Positions 41,137 to 51,963 of a stretch of DNA of 64,000 nt are shown here, one piece after another. Positions within the stretch are counted from its first letter, which is position 1. Each line of letters starts with the position of its first letter. The notes beneath the pieces were generated by a model. The model was not told the origin of the DNA. It saw only the letters and a list, made by a program, of their open reading frames with translations, and did not search any database. Origin of the DNA: Pseudomonas rhizophila (GTDB taxonomy: Bacteria; Pseudomonadota; Gammaproteobacteria; Pseudomonadales; Pseudomonadaceae); the NCBI RefSeq assembly GCF_003033885.1, contig NZ_CP024081.1:5205178-5269177 (forward strand). Direction: 5' to 3'. Made by a program: the position numbers and the translations under genes.

Positions 41137-42014
41137 TGGCGACGTATGCGGTCGGCGATCTGCAAGGTTGCCTGGACCCGCTCAAATGCCTGCTGGAACG
41201 GGTCGCCTTCGACCCACAGAAAGACACGCTGTGGCTGGTGGGCGATCTGGTCAATCGCGGCCCACAATCGCTTGAGACCTTGCGCTTTCTCTACAACATC
41301 CGCGATTCGCTGGTCTGCGTGCTCGGTAATCACGACCTGCACCTGCTGGCCGCCTGGCAGAACATCGAGCGCCTGAAAAAATCCGATACCTTGAGCGAGA
41401 TCCTCGATGCTCCCGATTGCGTCGAGCTGCTGGAATGGCTGCGCCTGCAAAAGCTCATGCACTACGACGAGCAGCGCAACCTGGCGCTGGTGCACGCCGG
41501 CATCCCACCCCAGTGGTCCTTGCGCAAGGCGCTCAAGTACGCCGGCGAAGTCGAACACGCGCTGCGCGACGACAACCTGTTCGGCCCCTACCTGGATGGC
41601 ATGTACGGCAATGAACCGGTCAAATGGGACAACGATCTCACCGGCACCGCCCGTCTGCGAGTCATCACCAATTATTTCACCCGCATGCGCTTCTGCACCC
41701 GCGACGGTAAGCTGGACCTCAAGGGCAAGGAAGGCATCGAGACCGCGCCACCTGGCTACGCCCCTTGGTTCAAACACAAAGAGCGCAAGACCCGTAATCT
41801 GAAGATCATTTTCGGGCACTGGGCGGCACTGGAAGGCCAATCCGACGAACCTGGGGTTTTCGCCCTCGACACCGGATGCGTATGGGGTAGCGCGATGACG
41901 CTGATGAACGTCGACTCTGGCGAGCAACTGCGTTGCGAGTGTGACGAACAGGGTCACGCCAAATCCCTTCATCATCCGACCATTGCATCAGTAACGGCCG
42001 CTACCATCGTTTGA
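41136..42014 (+). CDS. apaH: Symmetrical bis(5'-nucleosyl)-tetraphosphatase
   Basis: Hydrolyses Ap4A to two ADP and can remove Np4 caps from mRNA. The 292-residue PPP-family phosphatase has the metal motifs GDLQGC (8-13), GDLVNRGP and GNHDLHLLA, and a later catalytic histidine in IFGHWA. It starts on the last base of apaG. It is downstream of the lptD operon core and upstream of glpE (34 nt gap). Confidence 0.97.
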   Translation: MATYAVGDLQGCLDPLKCLLERVAFDPQKDTLWLVGDLVNRGPQSLETLRFLYNIRDSLVCVLGNHDLHLLAAWQNIERLKKSDTLSEILDAPDCVELLEWLRLQKLMHYDEQRNLALVHAGIPPQWSLRKALKYAGEVEHALRDDNLFGPYLDGMYGNEPVKWDNDLTGTARLRVITNYFTRMRFCTRDGKLDLKGKEGIETAPPGYAPWFKHKERKTRNLKIIFGHWAALEGQSDEPGVFALDTGCVWGSAMTLMNVDSGEQLRCECDEQGHAKSLHHPTIASVTAATIV

Positions 42015-42047
42015 TCGATGCCGCGCGTCAGGCTACAGGAGTCCCAA

Positions 42048-42377
42048 ATGACCGCTTTTAAACGCATCCCCCCAGAGCAGGCCCAGGCCCTGCGTGAAAC
42101 AGGCGCGGTTGTCGTCGACGTTCGAGATCCGGCCACCTTCGCCGCCCTGCACATCAGCGGCTCGACCCATCTGGATAACCACTCCCTCTCCGATTTCATC
42201 CGCAATGCGGACCTCGATGCCCCCGTGGTGGTGGTCTGTTATCACGGCAACTCCAGCCAGAGCGCAGCCGCTTACCTGGTCAGCCAAGGCTTCTCCGATG
42301 TCTATAGCCTGGACGGCGGTTTTGAGCTGTGGCGCACGACTTATCCTGCAGAAACAGCCCCAGGTAACCCGGAATAA
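42048..42377 (+). CDS. glpE: Thiosulfate sulfurtransferase GlpE (rhodanese)
   Basis: Single-domain rhodanese of 109 residues that transfers sulfane sulfur from thiosulfate to cyanide or thioredoxin-like acceptors. The active-site loop is VVCYHGNSS with the persulfide cysteine Cys64, and the N-terminal [11 protein letters not shown] is the CDC25/rhodanese signature. The ATG at 42048 is preceded by CAGGAG at 6-nt spacing; the frame is open back to 42018. Confidence 0.94.
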   Translation: MTAFKRIPPEQAQALRETGAVVVDVRDPATFAALHISGSTHLDNHSLSDFIRNADLDAPVVVVCYHGNSSQSAAAYLVSQGFSDVYSLDGGFELWRTTYPAETAPGNPE

Positions 42378-42388
42378 TTTTTATGACG

Positions 42389-42417
42389 CCCAAGCCCACG
42401 TGAACCGCGGGTTTGGG
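42389..42417 (+). terminator. Terminator-like hairpin after glpE
   Basis: CCCAAGCCC (42389-42397) pairs with GGGTTTGGG (42409-42417), nine pairs including one G-T. It lies 12 nt after the glpE stop. There is no clear T-run afterwards, so termination efficiency is uncertain. Confidence 0.5.
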
Positions 42418-42513
42418 TGATGGCGGACGAACGGTCTGCCACAACTAATTACGCATTCAACCTTTACCTCTCCGATTCCGAACTATCCTTAGCCTCAGGC
42501 CATCCAAAACAGG

Positions 42514-42620
42514 GGAGAGCCGGTACACCGGCGCGCGGGTTCATCGGGAGACAGCTTTCAGGAGACGGCATTTCTGAAAGCATTCTGGGGGGTAAACGGC
42601 AGCTGGGTTCCCAGCGGCCG
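42514..42620 (+). promoter_or_regulatory. Structured 5' region of prkA operon
   Basis: Three hairpins precede prkA in the 299-bp gap after glpE. They are GCCGG-TACA-CCGGC near 42519-42532; perfect 8-nt arms GCTTTCAG (42554-42561) and CTGAAAGC (42574-42581); and GCTGGGTTCCCAGC near 42602-42615. Several GGA motifs (CGGGAGA, CAGGAGA) lie in or beside loops, the sort of site bound by RsmA/RsmE. Regulatory function is inferred. Confidence 0.45.
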
Positions 42621-42676
42621 ACCAGCATCGACTGATTGATCCGACACCGGCTCCACGTATCGAGCGAGGTGACGTC

Positions 42677-44599
42677 ATGAGTATTTTTAGCCACTTCCAG
42701 CAACGTTTCGAGTCCACGCGGCAGGAGGAATACTCGCTGCAGGAATACCTCGATCTCTGCAAGCAGGACCGCAGCGCCTACGCATCGGCTGCGGAACGCC
42801 TGTTGCTGGCAATCGGAGAACCGGAACTGCTGGATACCTCGGCCAATTCGAGGCTTTCGCGGATCTTTTCCAACAAGGTGATTCGCCGCTATCCGACCTT
42901 CCAGGACTTCCATGGCATGGAAGAGTGCATCGACCAGATCGTGTCCTATTTCCGCCACGCAGCTCAGGGTCTGGAAGAAAAGAAACAGATCCTGTACCTG
43001 CTTGGTCCCGTCGGTGGCGGTAAATCGTCCCTGGCCGAGAAGCTCAAGGAACTGATCGAAAAGGTGCCCTTCTACGCCATCAAGGGTTCTCCCGTGTTCG
43101 AATCCCCCCTGGGGCTGTTCAACGCTACCGAAGATGGCGCGATTCTGGAAGAAGACTTCGGTATTCCGCGCCGCTACCTCAATACCATCATGTCGCCATG
43201 GGCCACCAAGCGCCTGGCCGAGTTCGGCGGTGACATCAGCCAGTTCCGGGTGGTCAAGCTCTACCCTTCGATCCTCAACCAGATCGCGGTGGCCAAGACC
43301 GAACCGGGGGATGAAAACAACCAGGACATTTCGGCCCTCGTGGGCAAGGTCGATATCCGCAAGCTGGAAGAGTTTCCTCAAAACGACGCCGACGCCTACA
43401 GCTATTCGGGTGCGCTGTGCCGGGCCAACCAAGGCCTGATGGAATTCGTCGAAATGTTCAAGGCGCCCATCAAAGTGCTGCACCCCCTGCTGACCGCAAC
43501 CCAGGAAGGCAACTACAACAGCACTGAAGGCCTCGGGGCGATTCCGTTCAGCGGCATCCTGCTGGCGCACTCCAACGAATCGGAATGGCACACCTTCCGC
43601 AACAACAAGAACAACGAAGCCTTCATCGACCGGATCTACATCGTCAAGGTGCCCTACTGCCTGCGAGTCACCGATGAGGTCAAGATCTACGACAAGCTCC
43701 TGTTCAACAGCTCGTTGTCCAAGGCCCACTGCGCCCCCGACACACTGAAGATGCTTGCCCAGTTCACGGTGCTGTCGCGCCTGAAGGAGCCGGAAAACTC
43801 CAACATCTATTCGAAGATGCGCGTCTATGACGGTGAGAACCTCAAGGACACTGATCCGAAGGCCAAGTCGATCCAGGAATACCGCGACAACGCGGGAGTC
43901 GATGAAGGGATGAATGGTCTGTCCACACGTTTTGCCTTCAAGATTCTGTCCAAGGTCTTCAACTTCGATCCACACGAGATCGCAGCCAACCCGGTTCACC
44001 TGCTGTATGTGTTGGAACAGCAGATCGAGCAGGAACAATTCCAGGCGGAAACCCGCGAGCGTTACCTGCGTTTCCTGAAGGAGTATCTGGCTCCGCGTTA
44101 TATCGAGTTCATCGGCAAGGAAATCCAGACCGCGTACCTGGAGTCCTACAGCGAATATGGGCAGAACATCTTCGATCGCTACGTGCTTTACGCGGACTTC
44201 TGGATCCAGGATCAGGAATACCGCGATCCGGAAACCGGCGAAATCCTCAACCGCGTGGCGCTGAACGAGGAACTGGAAAAAATCGAGAAACCGGCCGGGA
44301 TCAGCAACCCCAAGGATTTCCGCAACGAAATCGTCAACTTCGTCTTGCGGGCCCGGGCCAACAACAACGGCAAGAACCCGACCTGGCTCAGCTACGAGAA
44401 GCTGCGGGTGGTCATCGAGAAGAAAATGTTCTCCAACACCGAAGACCTGCTGCCAGTCATCAGTTTCAACGCCAAGGCCAGCAAGGAGGACCAGCAAAAA
44501 CACAACGACTTCGTCACACGCATGGTCGAACGTGGCTACACCGACAAACAGGTACGACTGCTCTCCGAGTGGTACCTGCGGGTCCGGAAATCGCAGTGA
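42677..44599 (+). CDS. prkA: PrkA-family serine protein kinase (YeaG-like)
   Basis: AAA-type serine kinase/ATPase of 640 residues. The Walker A motif is GPVGGGKSS (110-118), and the PrkA N-terminal AAA region and C-terminal kinase-like domain follow the family closely. In enterics YeaG/YeaH act in sustained nitrogen-starvation and stationary-phase responses. It is first of the conserved trio prkA-yeaH-spoVR, almost certainly an operon despite a 113-nt repeat-bearing gap before yeaH. Confidence 0.95.
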   Translation: MSIFSHFQQRFESTRQEEYSLQEYLDLCKQDRSAYASAAERLLLAIGEPELLDTSANSRLSRIFSNKVIRRYPTFQDFHGMEECIDQIVSYFRHAAQGLEEKKQILYLLGPVGGGKSSLAEKLKELIEKVPFYAIKGSPVFESPLGLFNATEDGAILEEDFGIPRRYLNTIMSPWATKRLAEFGGDISQFRVVKLYPSILNQIAVAKTEPGDENNQDISALVGKVDIRKLEEFPQNDADAYSYSGALCRANQGLMEFVEMFKAPIKVLHPLLTATQEGNYNSTEGLGAIPFSGILLAHSNESEWHTFRNNKNNEAFIDRIYIVKVPYCLRVTDEVKIYDKLLFNSSLSKAHCAPDTLKMLAQFTVLSRLKEPENSNIYSKMRVYDGENLKDTDPKAKSIQEYRDNAGVDEGMNGLSTRFAFKILSKVFNFDPHEIAANPVHLLYVLEQQIEQEQFQAETRERYLRFLKEYLAPRYIEFIGKEIQTAYLESYSEYGQNIFDRYVLYADFWIQDQEYRDPETGEILNRVALNEELEKIEKPAGISNPKDFRNEIVNFVLRARANNNGKNPTWLSYEKLRVVIEKKMFSNTEDLLPVISFNAKASKEDQQKHNDFVTRMVERGYTDKQVRLLSEWYLRVRKSQ

Positions 44600-44609
44600 G
44601 GCAGTGAAG

Positions 44610-44700
44610 CAGCGGCAAGCTTCAAGCCTTGAGCTGCAGGGGCGCTCACCGTCCCTGCGCTTGCGGCTTGCAGCTTGAAGCTGAGAACTTGAAGCTGCCC
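44610..44700. repeat. Intergenic GCAAGCTTCAAGC/GCTTGCAGCTTGAAGC inverted repeat
   Basis: Between prkA and yeaH, GGCAAGCTTCAAGCC and GGCTTGCAGCTTGAAGC form a long imperfect stem, with an inner CAGGGGCG...CGTCCCTG pair. It is related to the repeat at 4843-4884 and lies inside an operon, where it could affect mRNA processing. Confidence 0.6.
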
Positions 44701-44712
44701 AGAGGGCCACCT

Positions 44713-45984
44713 ATGAGCTATGTGATCGACCGACGCCTTAATGGCAAGAACAAAAGCACGGTGAACCGCCAGCGGTTTCTGCGGCGTTACCGCGACCATA
44801 TCAAGAAGGCCGTCGAAGAGGCGGTCAGTCGCCGTTCCATTACCGACATGGAACATGGCGAGCAGATCAGCATCCCCGGACGCGACATCGACGAGCCGGT
44901 GCTTCACCACGGGCGTGGCGGCAAACAGACTGTCGTGCACCCCGGCAACAAGGAATTCACTAGCGGCGAACACATTCCGCGTCCGCAAGGCGGAGGTGGC
45001 GGGAGAGGTCCGGGCAAGGCCGGTAACTCCGGCGAGGGCATGGACGAATTCGTGTTCCAGATTACCCAGGAGGAATTCCTGGAGTTCATGTTCGAGGACC
45101 TCGAGCTGCCGAATCTGGTCAAGCGCAACCTGACCGGCACCGATACGTTCAAGACGGTGCGCGCCGGCATCAGCAATGAAGGCAATCCTTCGCGTATCAA
45201 CATTATCCGTACGCTTCGCTCGGCCCATGCCCGGCGCATCGCGCTGTCTGGCAGCAGCCGGGCAAAGTTGCGCGAGACAAAGGAGGAGCTCGCCCGCCTC
45301 AAGCGCGAAGAACCCGACAATTTTGGCGATATTCAGGAGCTGGAAGCGGAGATCGAAAAACTTAGCGCGCGGATTCACCGTGTGCCATTTCTCGATACCT
45401 TCGACCTCAAGTACAACCTGCTGGTGAAACAACCCAACCCCAGCTCCAAGGCCGTGATGTTCTGCCTGATGGACGTGTCGGGGTCCATGACCCAGGCCAC
45501 CAAGGATATTGCCAAGCGTTTCTTCATCCTGTTGTACCTGTTCCTCAAACGGAACTACGACAAGATCGATGTGGTGTTCATCCGCCACCACACCAGCGCC
45601 AGGGAAGTCGACGAAGAGGAGTTCTTCTATTCCCGGGAAACCGGCGGCACGATCGTTTCCAGTGCCCTGAAGCTGATGCAGGAAATCATGGCCGAACGCT
45701 ATCCGGCCAATGAATGGAACATCTACGCCGCCCAGGCGTCCGACGGCGACAACTGGAACGATGATTCACCCATTTGCCGCGACATCCTGATCAACCAGAT
45801 CATGCCGTTCGTCCAGTACTACACCTATGTGGAAATTACTCCACGGGAACATCAGGCCTTGTGGTACGAATATGAACGCATTGCCGAAGCGTTTTCCGAC
45901 ACATTTGCCCAGCAGCAACTGGTCTCGGCCGGGGACATCTACCCGGTCTTCCGTGAACTCTTCCAGCGCAGGTTAGTGACATGA
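44713..45984 (+). CDS. yeaH: YeaH/YhbH family protein (DUF444, VWA-like)
   Basis: Protein of 423 residues with an N-terminal basic region, a Gly-rich stretch ([15 protein letters not shown]) and a von Willebrand A-like domain bearing the MIDAS-type DVSGSM near residue 257. It is the stress-response partner of PrkA/YeaG; molecular activity is unknown. The ATG at 44713 follows AGAGGG; the upstream frame runs through the intergenic repeat. Its stop overlaps the spoVR start. Confidence 0.93.
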   Translation: MSYVIDRRLNGKNKSTVNRQRFLRRYRDHIKKAVEEAVSRRSITDMEHGEQISIPGRDIDEPVLHHGRGGKQTVVHPGNKEFTSGEHIPRPQGGGGGRGPGKAGNSGEGMDEFVFQITQEEFLEFMFEDLELPNLVKRNLTGTDTFKTVRAGISNEGNPSRINIIRTLRSAHARRIALSGSSRAKLRETKEELARLKREEPDNFGDIQELEAEIEKLSARIHRVPFLDTFDLKYNLLVKQPNPSSKAVMFCLMDVSGSMTQATKDIAKRFFILLYLFLKRNYDKIDVVFIRHHTSAREVDEEEFFYSRETGGTIVSSALKLMQEIMAERYPANEWNIYAAQASDGDNWNDDSPICRDILINQIMPFVQYYTYVEITPREHQALWYEYERIAEAFSDTFAQQQLVSAGDIYPVFRELFQRRLVT

Positions 45985-47546
45985 CCGCCAAAAAAGAGCA
46001 GAAGCGTCAACCCATCTCCACCGGCTCCGAATGGACGTTCGAGCTGATCCAGGCCTACGACCGGGAAATCAGCCGTATCGCGGACCGTTATGCCCTGGAC
46101 ACTTACCCGAACCAGATCGAGGTGATCACCGCCGAGCAGATGATGGACGCCTACGCGTCGGTCGGCATGCCTTTGGGCTATCACCACTGGTCCTACGGCA
46201 AGCACTTCCTCAGTACCGAGAAGTCCTACAGCCGCGGCCAGATGGGGTTGGCCTATGAGATCGTGATCAACTCCGACCCTTGCATCGCCTACCTGATGGA
46301 AGAAAACACCATCTGCATGCAGGCCTTGGTGGTGGCCCATGCTTGCTACGGCCACAACAGCTTCTTCAAGGGTAATTACCTGTTTCGCACCTGGACCGAT
46401 GCCAGCTCGATCATCGATTACCTGGTATTTGCCAAGCAATACATCATGCAATGCGAGGAGCGTCACGGCATCGATGCCGTGGAAGACCTGCTGGACTCCT
46501 GCCACGCGCTGATGAACTACGGCGTGGACCGCTACAAACGACCGTATCCGATTTCCGCCGAAGAAGAACGCCGGCGTCAAAAGGATCGCGAAGAACATCT
46601 GCAAAAGCAGATCAACGATCTGTGGCGCACCATTCCCAAAGGGGCCGACAAGTACAGCGAGAAAGACAACGCGCGCTTCCCTGCCGAGCCTCAGGAAAAC
46701 ATCCTCTATTTCATTGAAAAACACGCTCCGCTGCTGGAGCCGTGGCAGAGGGAGATCGTGCGCATCGTGCGCAAGATCGCTCAATATTTTTATCCGCAAC
46801 GCCAGACCCAGGTCATGAACGAAGGCTGGGCCACGTTCTGGCATTACACGCTCATGAACGACCTGTACGACGAAGGCCTGGTCACCGACGGTTTTATGAT
46901 GGAGTTCCTCACGTCCCACACCAGCGTGGTGTTCCAGCCCGGTTTCGACAGCCCGTATTACAGCGGCATCAACCCTTATGCACTGGGCTTTGCCATGTAC
47001 CGCGATATCCGGCGCATGTGTGAAAACCCCACAGAGGAGGATCGGCGCTGGTTCCCGGACATCGCCGGCTCGGACTGGTTGTCCGCTATCAAATTCGCCA
47101 TGAGCAGCTTCAAGGACGAGAGCTTCATCCTCCAGTACCTCTCGCCCAAGGTCATCCGCGACCTGAAACTGTTCAGCATCCTCGATGATGACCAGAAAGA
47201 TGACCTGCTGGTGCCTGCCATCCACGATGAAAGCGGTTATCGCGTCATCCGCGAGACACTGGCGGCGCAATACAACCTGGGCAACCGCGAACCCAACGTT
47301 CAGATCTACAGCATCGATCGCCGGGGCGATCGCTCGCTGACGCTGCGCCATCAGGCGCATGATCGCAAACCGTTGGGCGACTCAACCGATGAAGTCCTCA
47401 AGCACCTGCACCGCCTCTGGGGTTTCGACATCCATCTCGAAACCCTGCAAGGCGAGCAGGTGATGAAAACCCATCACGTGCCCCCCAGAACCGAGCAAAC
47501 CGAAGGAGATTATGGCCGGTTGGACTTGGCTGTCATTCATCTTTGA
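45981..47546 (+). CDS. spoVR: SpoVR family protein (YcgB-like)
   Basis: SpoVR-like protein of 521 residues. It carries the characteristic segments [31 protein letters not shown], and [14 protein letters not shown], whose His/Glu residues resemble a metal centre. In non-sporulating bacteria it is the third member of the prkA-yeaH-spoVR stress cluster. Its ATG overlaps the yeaH stop (ATGA). The biochemical function is not established. Confidence 0.94.
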   Translation: MTAKKEQKRQPISTGSEWTFELIQAYDREISRIADRYALDTYPNQIEVITAEQMMDAYASVGMPLGYHHWSYGKHFLSTEKSYSRGQMGLAYEIVINSDPCIAYLMEENTICMQALVVAHACYGHNSFFKGNYLFRTWTDASSIIDYLVFAKQYIMQCEERHGIDAVEDLLDSCHALMNYGVDRYKRPYPISAEEERRRQKDREEHLQKQINDLWRTIPKGADKYSEKDNARFPAEPQENILYFIEKHAPLLEPWQREIVRIVRKIAQYFYPQRQTQVMNEGWATFWHYTLMNDLYDEGLVTDGFMMEFLTSHTSVVFQPGFDSPYYSGINPYALGFAMYRDIRRMCENPTEEDRRWFPDIAGSDWLSAIKFAMSSFKDESFILQYLSPKVIRDLKLFSILDDDQKDDLLVPAIHDESGYRVIRETLAAQYNLGNREPNVQIYSIDRRGDRSLTLRHQAHDRKPLGDSTDEVLKHLHRLWGFDIHLETLQGEQVMKTHHVPPRTEQTEGDYGRLDLAVIHL

Positions 47547-47609
47547 ACCCGTTTTCACCTCCGAAGGCCTGGCGCAAAGGTTATCCTGTCAGACCAACGG
47601 AGGTTTTTT

Positions 47610-48836
47610 ATGCAGATCTATAAAGTCGGCGGCGCCGTTCGCGATCGCCTGCTGGGCATTCCTGTCACCGACATTGATTGGGTCGTGGTGGGGGCTACGG
47701 CCGAGGATATGCTCGCCAAGGGCTTTCGCCCGGTGGGAGCTGACTTTCCGGTATTCCTTGATCCCAAGACCGGGGAGGAATACGCCCTCGCCCGCACCGA
47801 ACGCAAAAGTGGCCGCGGTTATGGCGGCTTCGTGTTCCATGCCAGCCCTGAAGTGACCCTCGAAGAAGACCTGATCCGCAGGGACCTGACGATCAACGCC
47901 ATGGCCGAAGATGACCATGGCAATCTTACCGACCCGTATCACGGCCAACGCGATCTCAAAGCCCGCCTGCTACGCCATGTTTCCCCCGCGTTCGCCGAAG
48001 ATCCACTCAGGGTCCTGCGGGTTGCCCGCTTTGCCGCGCGCTATGCTCCGCTCGGTTTCAAAGTGGCGGACGAAACCCTGGAACTGATGCGCCAGCTCAG
48101 CGACTCGGGCGAACTGCAAGCCTTGACCGCCGAACGCAGCTGGAAAGAAATTTCCCGCGCCCTCATGGAAAAACAACCGCAGGTGTTTATCCAGGTCCTG
48201 CGCGATTGCACAGCCCTCAAAGTCTTGATGCCCGAGGTGGATGCACTGTTCGGCGTGCCGCAACCCGAGGCCCATCACCCTGAAATCGACACTGGCGTCC
48301 ACACCCTGAGCGTGCTGGAGCAGGCCGCGCTGCATGAACAGCCCCTGACGGTTCGTTGGGCGTGCCTACTGCATGACTTGGGCAAAGGCCTGACGCCCGC
48401 GCACGAATGGCCCCGGCATATCGCCCATGAACACACGGGCCTGAAGCTGATCAAGGCGGTCAATGAACGTTTCAAGGCACCGCGCGACTGTCAGGAGTTG
48501 GCTTTATTGGTCGGTCAATACCATACCCACGGCCATCGTGCGCTTGAGCTGAAGGCATCCACTTTGCTTGAGCTGTTGCAGAGTTTTGACGTGTATCGCC
48601 GCCCTCAGCGCTTCGAGGAGTTCATCGCCGCGTGCGAGATGGATGCGCGCGGCCGCAAGGGCCTGGAGAGTCGAAGTTATCCACAGGCGGATTACCTGCG
48701 TGGAGCGGCAGCGGCCGCACGCGGAGTAGCGGTGCAGCCCTTGCTGGAAAAAGGCTTCAAGGGACCTGAATTGGGCGAGGCGATCAAGCGTGAGCGTCTT
48801 CGGGCATTGAAAGCGTATAAAGACGCGGCGAGCTGA
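47610..48836 (+). CDS. cca: Multifunctional CCA tRNA nucleotidyltransferase
   Basis: Adds and repairs the 3' CCA of tRNAs. The 408-residue class II enzyme has the nucleotidyltransferase motif [10 protein letters not shown] with metal ligands Asp21 and Asp23, [10 protein letters not shown], and a C-terminal HD phosphohydrolase domain (HTLSVLEQ..., CLLHDLGKG). This is the bifunctional form found in gamma-proteobacteria. AACGGAGG lies 7 nt before the ATG. A REP pair follows its stop. Confidence 0.96.
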   Translation: MQIYKVGGAVRDRLLGIPVTDIDWVVVGATAEDMLAKGFRPVGADFPVFLDPKTGEEYALARTERKSGRGYGGFVFHASPEVTLEEDLIRRDLTINAMAEDDHGNLTDPYHGQRDLKARLLRHVSPAFAEDPLRVLRVARFAARYAPLGFKVADETLELMRQLSDSGELQALTAERSWKEISRALMEKQPQVFIQVLRDCTALKVLMPEVDALFGVPQPEAHHPEIDTGVHTLSVLEQAALHEQPLTVRWACLLHDLGKGLTPAHEWPRHIAHEHTGLKLIKAVNERFKAPRDCQELALLVGQYHTHGHRALELKASTLLELLQSFDVYRRPQRFEEFIAACEMDARGRKGLESRSYPQADYLRGAAAAARGVAVQPLLEKGFKGPELGEAIKRERLRALKAYKDAAS

Positions 48837-48866
48837 GAAAGCTTTGTGTCGGCTTGCATCTCGGCC

Positions 48867-48939
48867 ATCGCGAGCAGGCTCGCTCCCACAGGCATCGCGG
48901 GCCGCTCAGGCGCAATGTCGGAGCGAGCCTGCTCGCGAT
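48867..48939. repeat. REP pair, opposite arrangement, one copy degenerate
   Basis: ATCGCGAGCAGGCTCGCTCCCACA (48867-48890) then TGTCGGAGCGAGCCTGCTCGCGAT (48916-48939), the second with one change in the core (TGTCGG for TGTGGG). Same order as the pair at 28541. It lies between the convergent cca and folK genes. Confidence 0.88.
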
Positions 48940-48943
48940 GACG

Positions 48944-49471
48944 TCAGAGGCCTGACAGCAGCTCCAAAGGCGTGAGCGGTACACCCCGCCATTCAAAAGC
49001 CACCGGAGCCAACACCTGGTCAATCTGCGACTCATCCCACAAAGTCGCGAAGCTTTTGCCTACGCCAGGATGTATCCGATCGGGTGCAATCAACGACAAT
49101 GGCCACAGGACAAAGGCGTTCTTGAGAATTTCGGCGCGGGGCAGGATCAAGCCGTCGAAATTGCCGACCTGCTCGCCATACAACAACACGTCGATATCCA
49201 GCGGCAGCCCTTTACGGTCCGGCGCATAACGACCGTTGTCTGCTTCGATGAACTTGAGGCGACGGTCCAGCTCCATCAGCGGCAGATCCGTGTAGGCAGC
49301 TACGACGAAATTGAAAAAAGGCCCGCTCTTGATCCCCACCGGCTGGCTCTCGAACACCGCCGAACAGCGTATGTCCACCAGGAAACCGGCAAGGGCTTCA
49401 AGACCTGCGCACAAGTGGGCTTCGCGCTCGATATTGCTGCCGAGCCCGAGAAAAACCTGAGTCAGCGACAT
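48944..49471 (-). CDS. folK: 2-amino-4-hydroxy-6-hydroxymethyldihydropteridine pyrophosphokinase
   Basis: Transfers pyrophosphate from ATP to the hydroxymethyl pterin in folate synthesis. The 175-residue HPPK has GLGSNIEREAHLCAGL at the N-terminus, FESQPVG, and the signature RKGLPLDIDVLLYG (about 85-98). Its start overlaps the end of folB by 10 nt, giving a folB-folK unit; a REP pair follows. Confidence 0.95.
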   Translation of the reverse strand: MSLTQVFLGLGSNIEREAHLCAGLEALAGFLVDIRCSAVFESQPVGIKSGPFFNFVVAAYTDLPLMELDRRLKFIEADNGRYAPDRKGLPLDIDVLLYGEQVGNFDGLILPRAEILKNAFVLWPLSLIAPDRIHPGVGKSFATLWDESQIDQVLAPVAFEWRGVPLTPLELLSGL

Positions 49472-49815
49472 CCGCGCTCGATCTCCACGCCCACGCCACT
49501 GGCGGCCGGCACAGCGCCGGGCTTGGTCACTTTCAGACGCAGCCAGGTAATCTTGAACTCGTCCATCAGCGCCTGAGCCAGTCGTTCGGCAAAGGTCTCA
49601 ACCAATTGGAACTGGGCTTGCTCGGCAAATGCCTGGATGCGCGACGATACGCTGGCGTAATCGAGCGCCAGGGTCAGGTCATCGCCGGCGGCGGCCGGAC
49701 GGTTATCCCAGGCGAAACTCAGATCCAGCCGCAGACACTGGCGGATGCCGCGCTCCCAGTCGTAGGCACCAATGACCGTGTCGACTTCCAGGCCTTCGAT
49801 AAACACTCTGTCCAA
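49462..49815 (-). CDS. folB: Dihydroneopterin aldolase
   Basis: Cleaves 7,8-dihydroneopterin to 6-hydroxymethyl-7,8-dihydropterin and glycolaldehyde, the step before FolK. The 117-residue product has the T-fold pattern [21 protein letters not shown] and [12 protein letters not shown]. The best start is TTG at 49815: it gives the standard N-terminus and has GGAGAAGAG just upstream, whereas the ATG at 49839 adds eight atypical residues. It is divergent from plsY, 74 nt apart. Confidence 0.93.
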   Translation of the reverse strand: MDRVFIEGLEVDTVIGAYDWERGIRQCLRLDLSFAWDNRPAAAGDDLTLALDYASVSSRIQAFAEQAQFQLVETFAERLAQALMDEFKITWLRLKVTKPGAVPAASGVGVEIERGCR

Positions 49816-49889
49816 GCACTCTTCTCCGCAGCACGACAAGGGCGCAATGCGCCGTTAGAATCAGGGCGTCCTCGCCCGGAATAGTTAGC

Positions 49890-50459
49890 ATGTTTTGGTT
49901 ACTGGCGACTTTCGCCTACCTGCTTGGCTCGCTGTCCTTCGCCATTTTGCTCAGCCGCCTGACCGGTCGCCCGGATCCGCGAATGAGTGGCTCGGGCAAT
50001 GCCGGCGCCACCAACATGCTGCGCCTGGCCGGACGCAAACTTGCCATCCTGACCTTGCTTGGCGACCTCTGCAAAGGCCTTGTCCCGGTTCTGCTCGCCA
50101 ATCTTGCAGGACTTTCGTTGCAGCAACAGGCCTGGATCGGTGTCTGCGCCGTCCTCGGTCACTTGTTCCCGCTGTACTTTCGCTTTCGCGGCGGCAAGGG
50201 TGTCGCCACCGCCGCCGGCATGCTGCTGGGTCTGTATCCACCCGCCGCCCTGCTGGCCGTCGCTGCCTGGCTGCTGACGTTCTACCTGACCCGTACCAGC
50301 TCCCTGGCCGCCCTGATCGCCACACCGCTGATCCTGCCATTGCTGGCCTGGCAGGAGCCGGCGGCCTTGCTGCCGGTGACGGCACTCGTTGCACTGATCG
50401 TCTGGCGCCACCGGGGCAATCTACGCGACCTGTTTGCCGGGCGCGAACGGCATTTTTAA
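49890..50459 (+). CDS. plsY: Glycerol-3-phosphate acyltransferase PlsY
   Basis: Inner-membrane enzyme that acylates glycerol-3-phosphate from acyl-phosphate, the first step of phospholipid synthesis. The 189-residue protein has five hydrophobic segments and the PlsY motifs [11 protein letters not shown] (about 35-45) and [14 protein letters not shown] (about 96-109). It is convergent with tsaD, with only 10 nt between stops and no obvious terminator. Confidence 0.96.
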   Translation: MFWLLATFAYLLGSLSFAILLSRLTGRPDPRMSGSGNAGATNMLRLAGRKLAILTLLGDLCKGLVPVLLANLAGLSLQQQAWIGVCAVLGHLFPLYFRFRGGKGVATAAGMLLGLYPPAALLAVAAWLLTFYLTRTSSLAALIATPLILPLLAWQEPAALLPVTALVALIVWRHRGNLRDLFAGRERHF

Positions 50460-50469
50460 TCCAATCGCC

Positions 50470-51495
50470 CTACAGCGGTGACAACTGCTCCATGGGCCAG
50501 CGCGCCTGCACGCTGATTGCCAGGCTTTCGTGCTGGCCGGCTTGCAAACGCTGGCATCCGGCGAAGGCAATCATCGCCCCGTTATCTGTGCAGAACTCCG
50601 GCCTGGCGTAGTAAACGTCGCCGTTCATGCTGCCAAGCATGTTCTCTAGTGACAAGCGCAAAGCCTTGTTCGCACTGACTCCGCCAGCGATCACCAGACG
50701 CTTGAGTCCGGCCTGTTTCAGGGCGCGCTTGCACTTGATGGTCAAAGTCTCCACCACCGCCTGCTGGAACGCCAGCGAGATGTCGCAACGGGCTTGCTCG
50801 CCGTCGTCTCCGGCGCTGACGCATTGCTGCCAGGTGTTCAGGGCGAAGGTTTTCAGGCCGCTGAAGCTGAAATCCAGGCCGGGGCGGTCACACATCGGCC
50901 GCGGGAAGACGAAACGCCCTTCCACTCCGTGGGCCGCCAACCGTGCGATTTCCGGTCCGCCCGGGTAATTGAGGCCCATCATCTTCGCGGTCTTGTCGAA
51001 GGCTTCACCGGCAGCGTCGTCCAGGGTTTCCCCCAACAGTTCGTATTGGCCGATGCCATCGACCCGGACCAACTGTGTATGACCGCCAGAGACCAACAAA
51101 GCGACGAACGGAAACTCAGGCGGTTGCGGCTCCAGCATCGGCGCCAGCAAATGACCTTCCATGTGATGCACACCCAAGGCCGGGATACCCCAGGCGAAGG
51201 CGAGCGCCTGGGCACAGGAAGCACCCACCAGCAGCGCGCCCACCAGGCCCGGCCCGGCGGTGTAGGCAATGGCGTCGATCTCGGTCGGCACACAGCCGGC
51301 CTCGGCCAGGACCTGGCGAATCAAGGGCAGCATGCGCTTGACGTGATCGCGGGACGCAAGCTCGGGCACCACGCCGCCATAGGCGCGGTGCAGGTCGATC
51401 TGGCTGAACAGCGCATCGGCCAACAGGCCGCGTTCACTGTCGTATAATGCGACACCGGTTTCGTCGCAGGAGGTTTCTAATCCCAGTACTAGCAT
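50470..51495 (-). CDS. tsaD: tRNA N6-adenosine threonylcarbamoyltransferase
   Basis: Transfers the threonylcarbamoyl group in t6A37 synthesis, with TsaB and TsaE. The 341-residue ASKHA-fold protein has the metal ligands His111 and His115 in [18 protein letters not shown] and the C-terminal [10 protein letters not shown]. It is divergent from rpsU, a long-conserved arrangement next to the rpsU-dnaG-rpoD region. Confidence 0.97.
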   Translation of the reverse strand: MLVLGLETSCDETGVALYDSERGLLADALFSQIDLHRAYGGVVPELASRDHVKRMLPLIRQVLAEAGCVPTEIDAIAYTAGPGLVGALLVGASCAQALAFAWGIPALGVHHMEGHLLAPMLEPQPPEFPFVALLVSGGHTQLVRVDGIGQYELLGETLDDAAGEAFDKTAKMMGLNYPGGPEIARLAAHGVEGRFVFPRPMCDRPGLDFSFSGLKTFALNTWQQCVSAGDDGEQARCDISLAFQQAVVETLTIKCKRALKQAGLKRLVIAGGVSANKALRLSLENMLGSMNGDVYYARPEFCTDNGAMIAFAGCQRLQAGQHESLAISVQARWPMEQLSPL

Positions 51496-51694
51496 GGGTT
51501 TGCGCCTTGTAGAGGCTGAATTCGAAGGCGCGCATAATAGTCGTCACGTTGTGCCCCGACCAGCGGTTTTCGATCAGAGGCTTTGCATTCCGAGCGATGA
51601 GGGGTTAACATCCGCAACCCTTAAAAACCGACGTCTTCAAGTGCTCTTTTGCCGCGAGGATGTTGACCCCGGTAATGAATGAAGGTAGCTCTGG

Positions 51695-51910
51695 ATGCCA
51701 GCCGTCAAAGTAAAAGAGAACGAACCCTTCGACGTAGCTCTGCGTCGTTTCAAGCGCTCCTGCGAAAAAGCCGGTGTTCTGGCTGAAGTTCGTAGCCGCG
51801 AATTCTACGAGAAGCCGACTTCCGAGCGTAAGCGCAAAGCAGCAGCCGCTGTTAAGCGTCACGCCAAGAAAGTTCAGCGCGAACAGCGCCGCGCCGTACG
51901 TCTGTACTAA
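51695..51910 (+). CDS. rpsU: 30S ribosomal protein S21
   Basis: Small basic ribosomal protein of 71 residues needed for efficient initiation. The sequence from [20 protein letters not shown] to [11 protein letters not shown] matches S21 throughout. AAGG is 9 nt upstream of the ATG. First gene of the macromolecular-synthesis cluster rpsU-dnaG-rpoD, with a hairpin directly after it. Confidence 0.98.
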
Positions 51911-51939
51911 TACACAGACGTCCGTAGCAAGCTTCTGCC

Positions 51940-51963
51940 AAGCCCGGCCCTCAAGCCGGGCTT
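51940..51963 (+). terminator. Hairpin after rpsU
   Basis: AAGCCCGGC (51940-51948), six-base loop, GCCGGGCTT (51955-51963): a perfect 9-bp stem 30 nt after rpsU. No T-run follows, so it may attenuate or process rather than fully terminate, as in other rpsU-dnaG-rpoD operons. Confidence 0.6.

Noticed and set aside
42464..44710. 748-codon open frame on the minus strand opposite prkA
   Set aside because: The PrkA product is fully recognisable on the plus strand; the antisense product has no homology signals and no ribosome-binding site.
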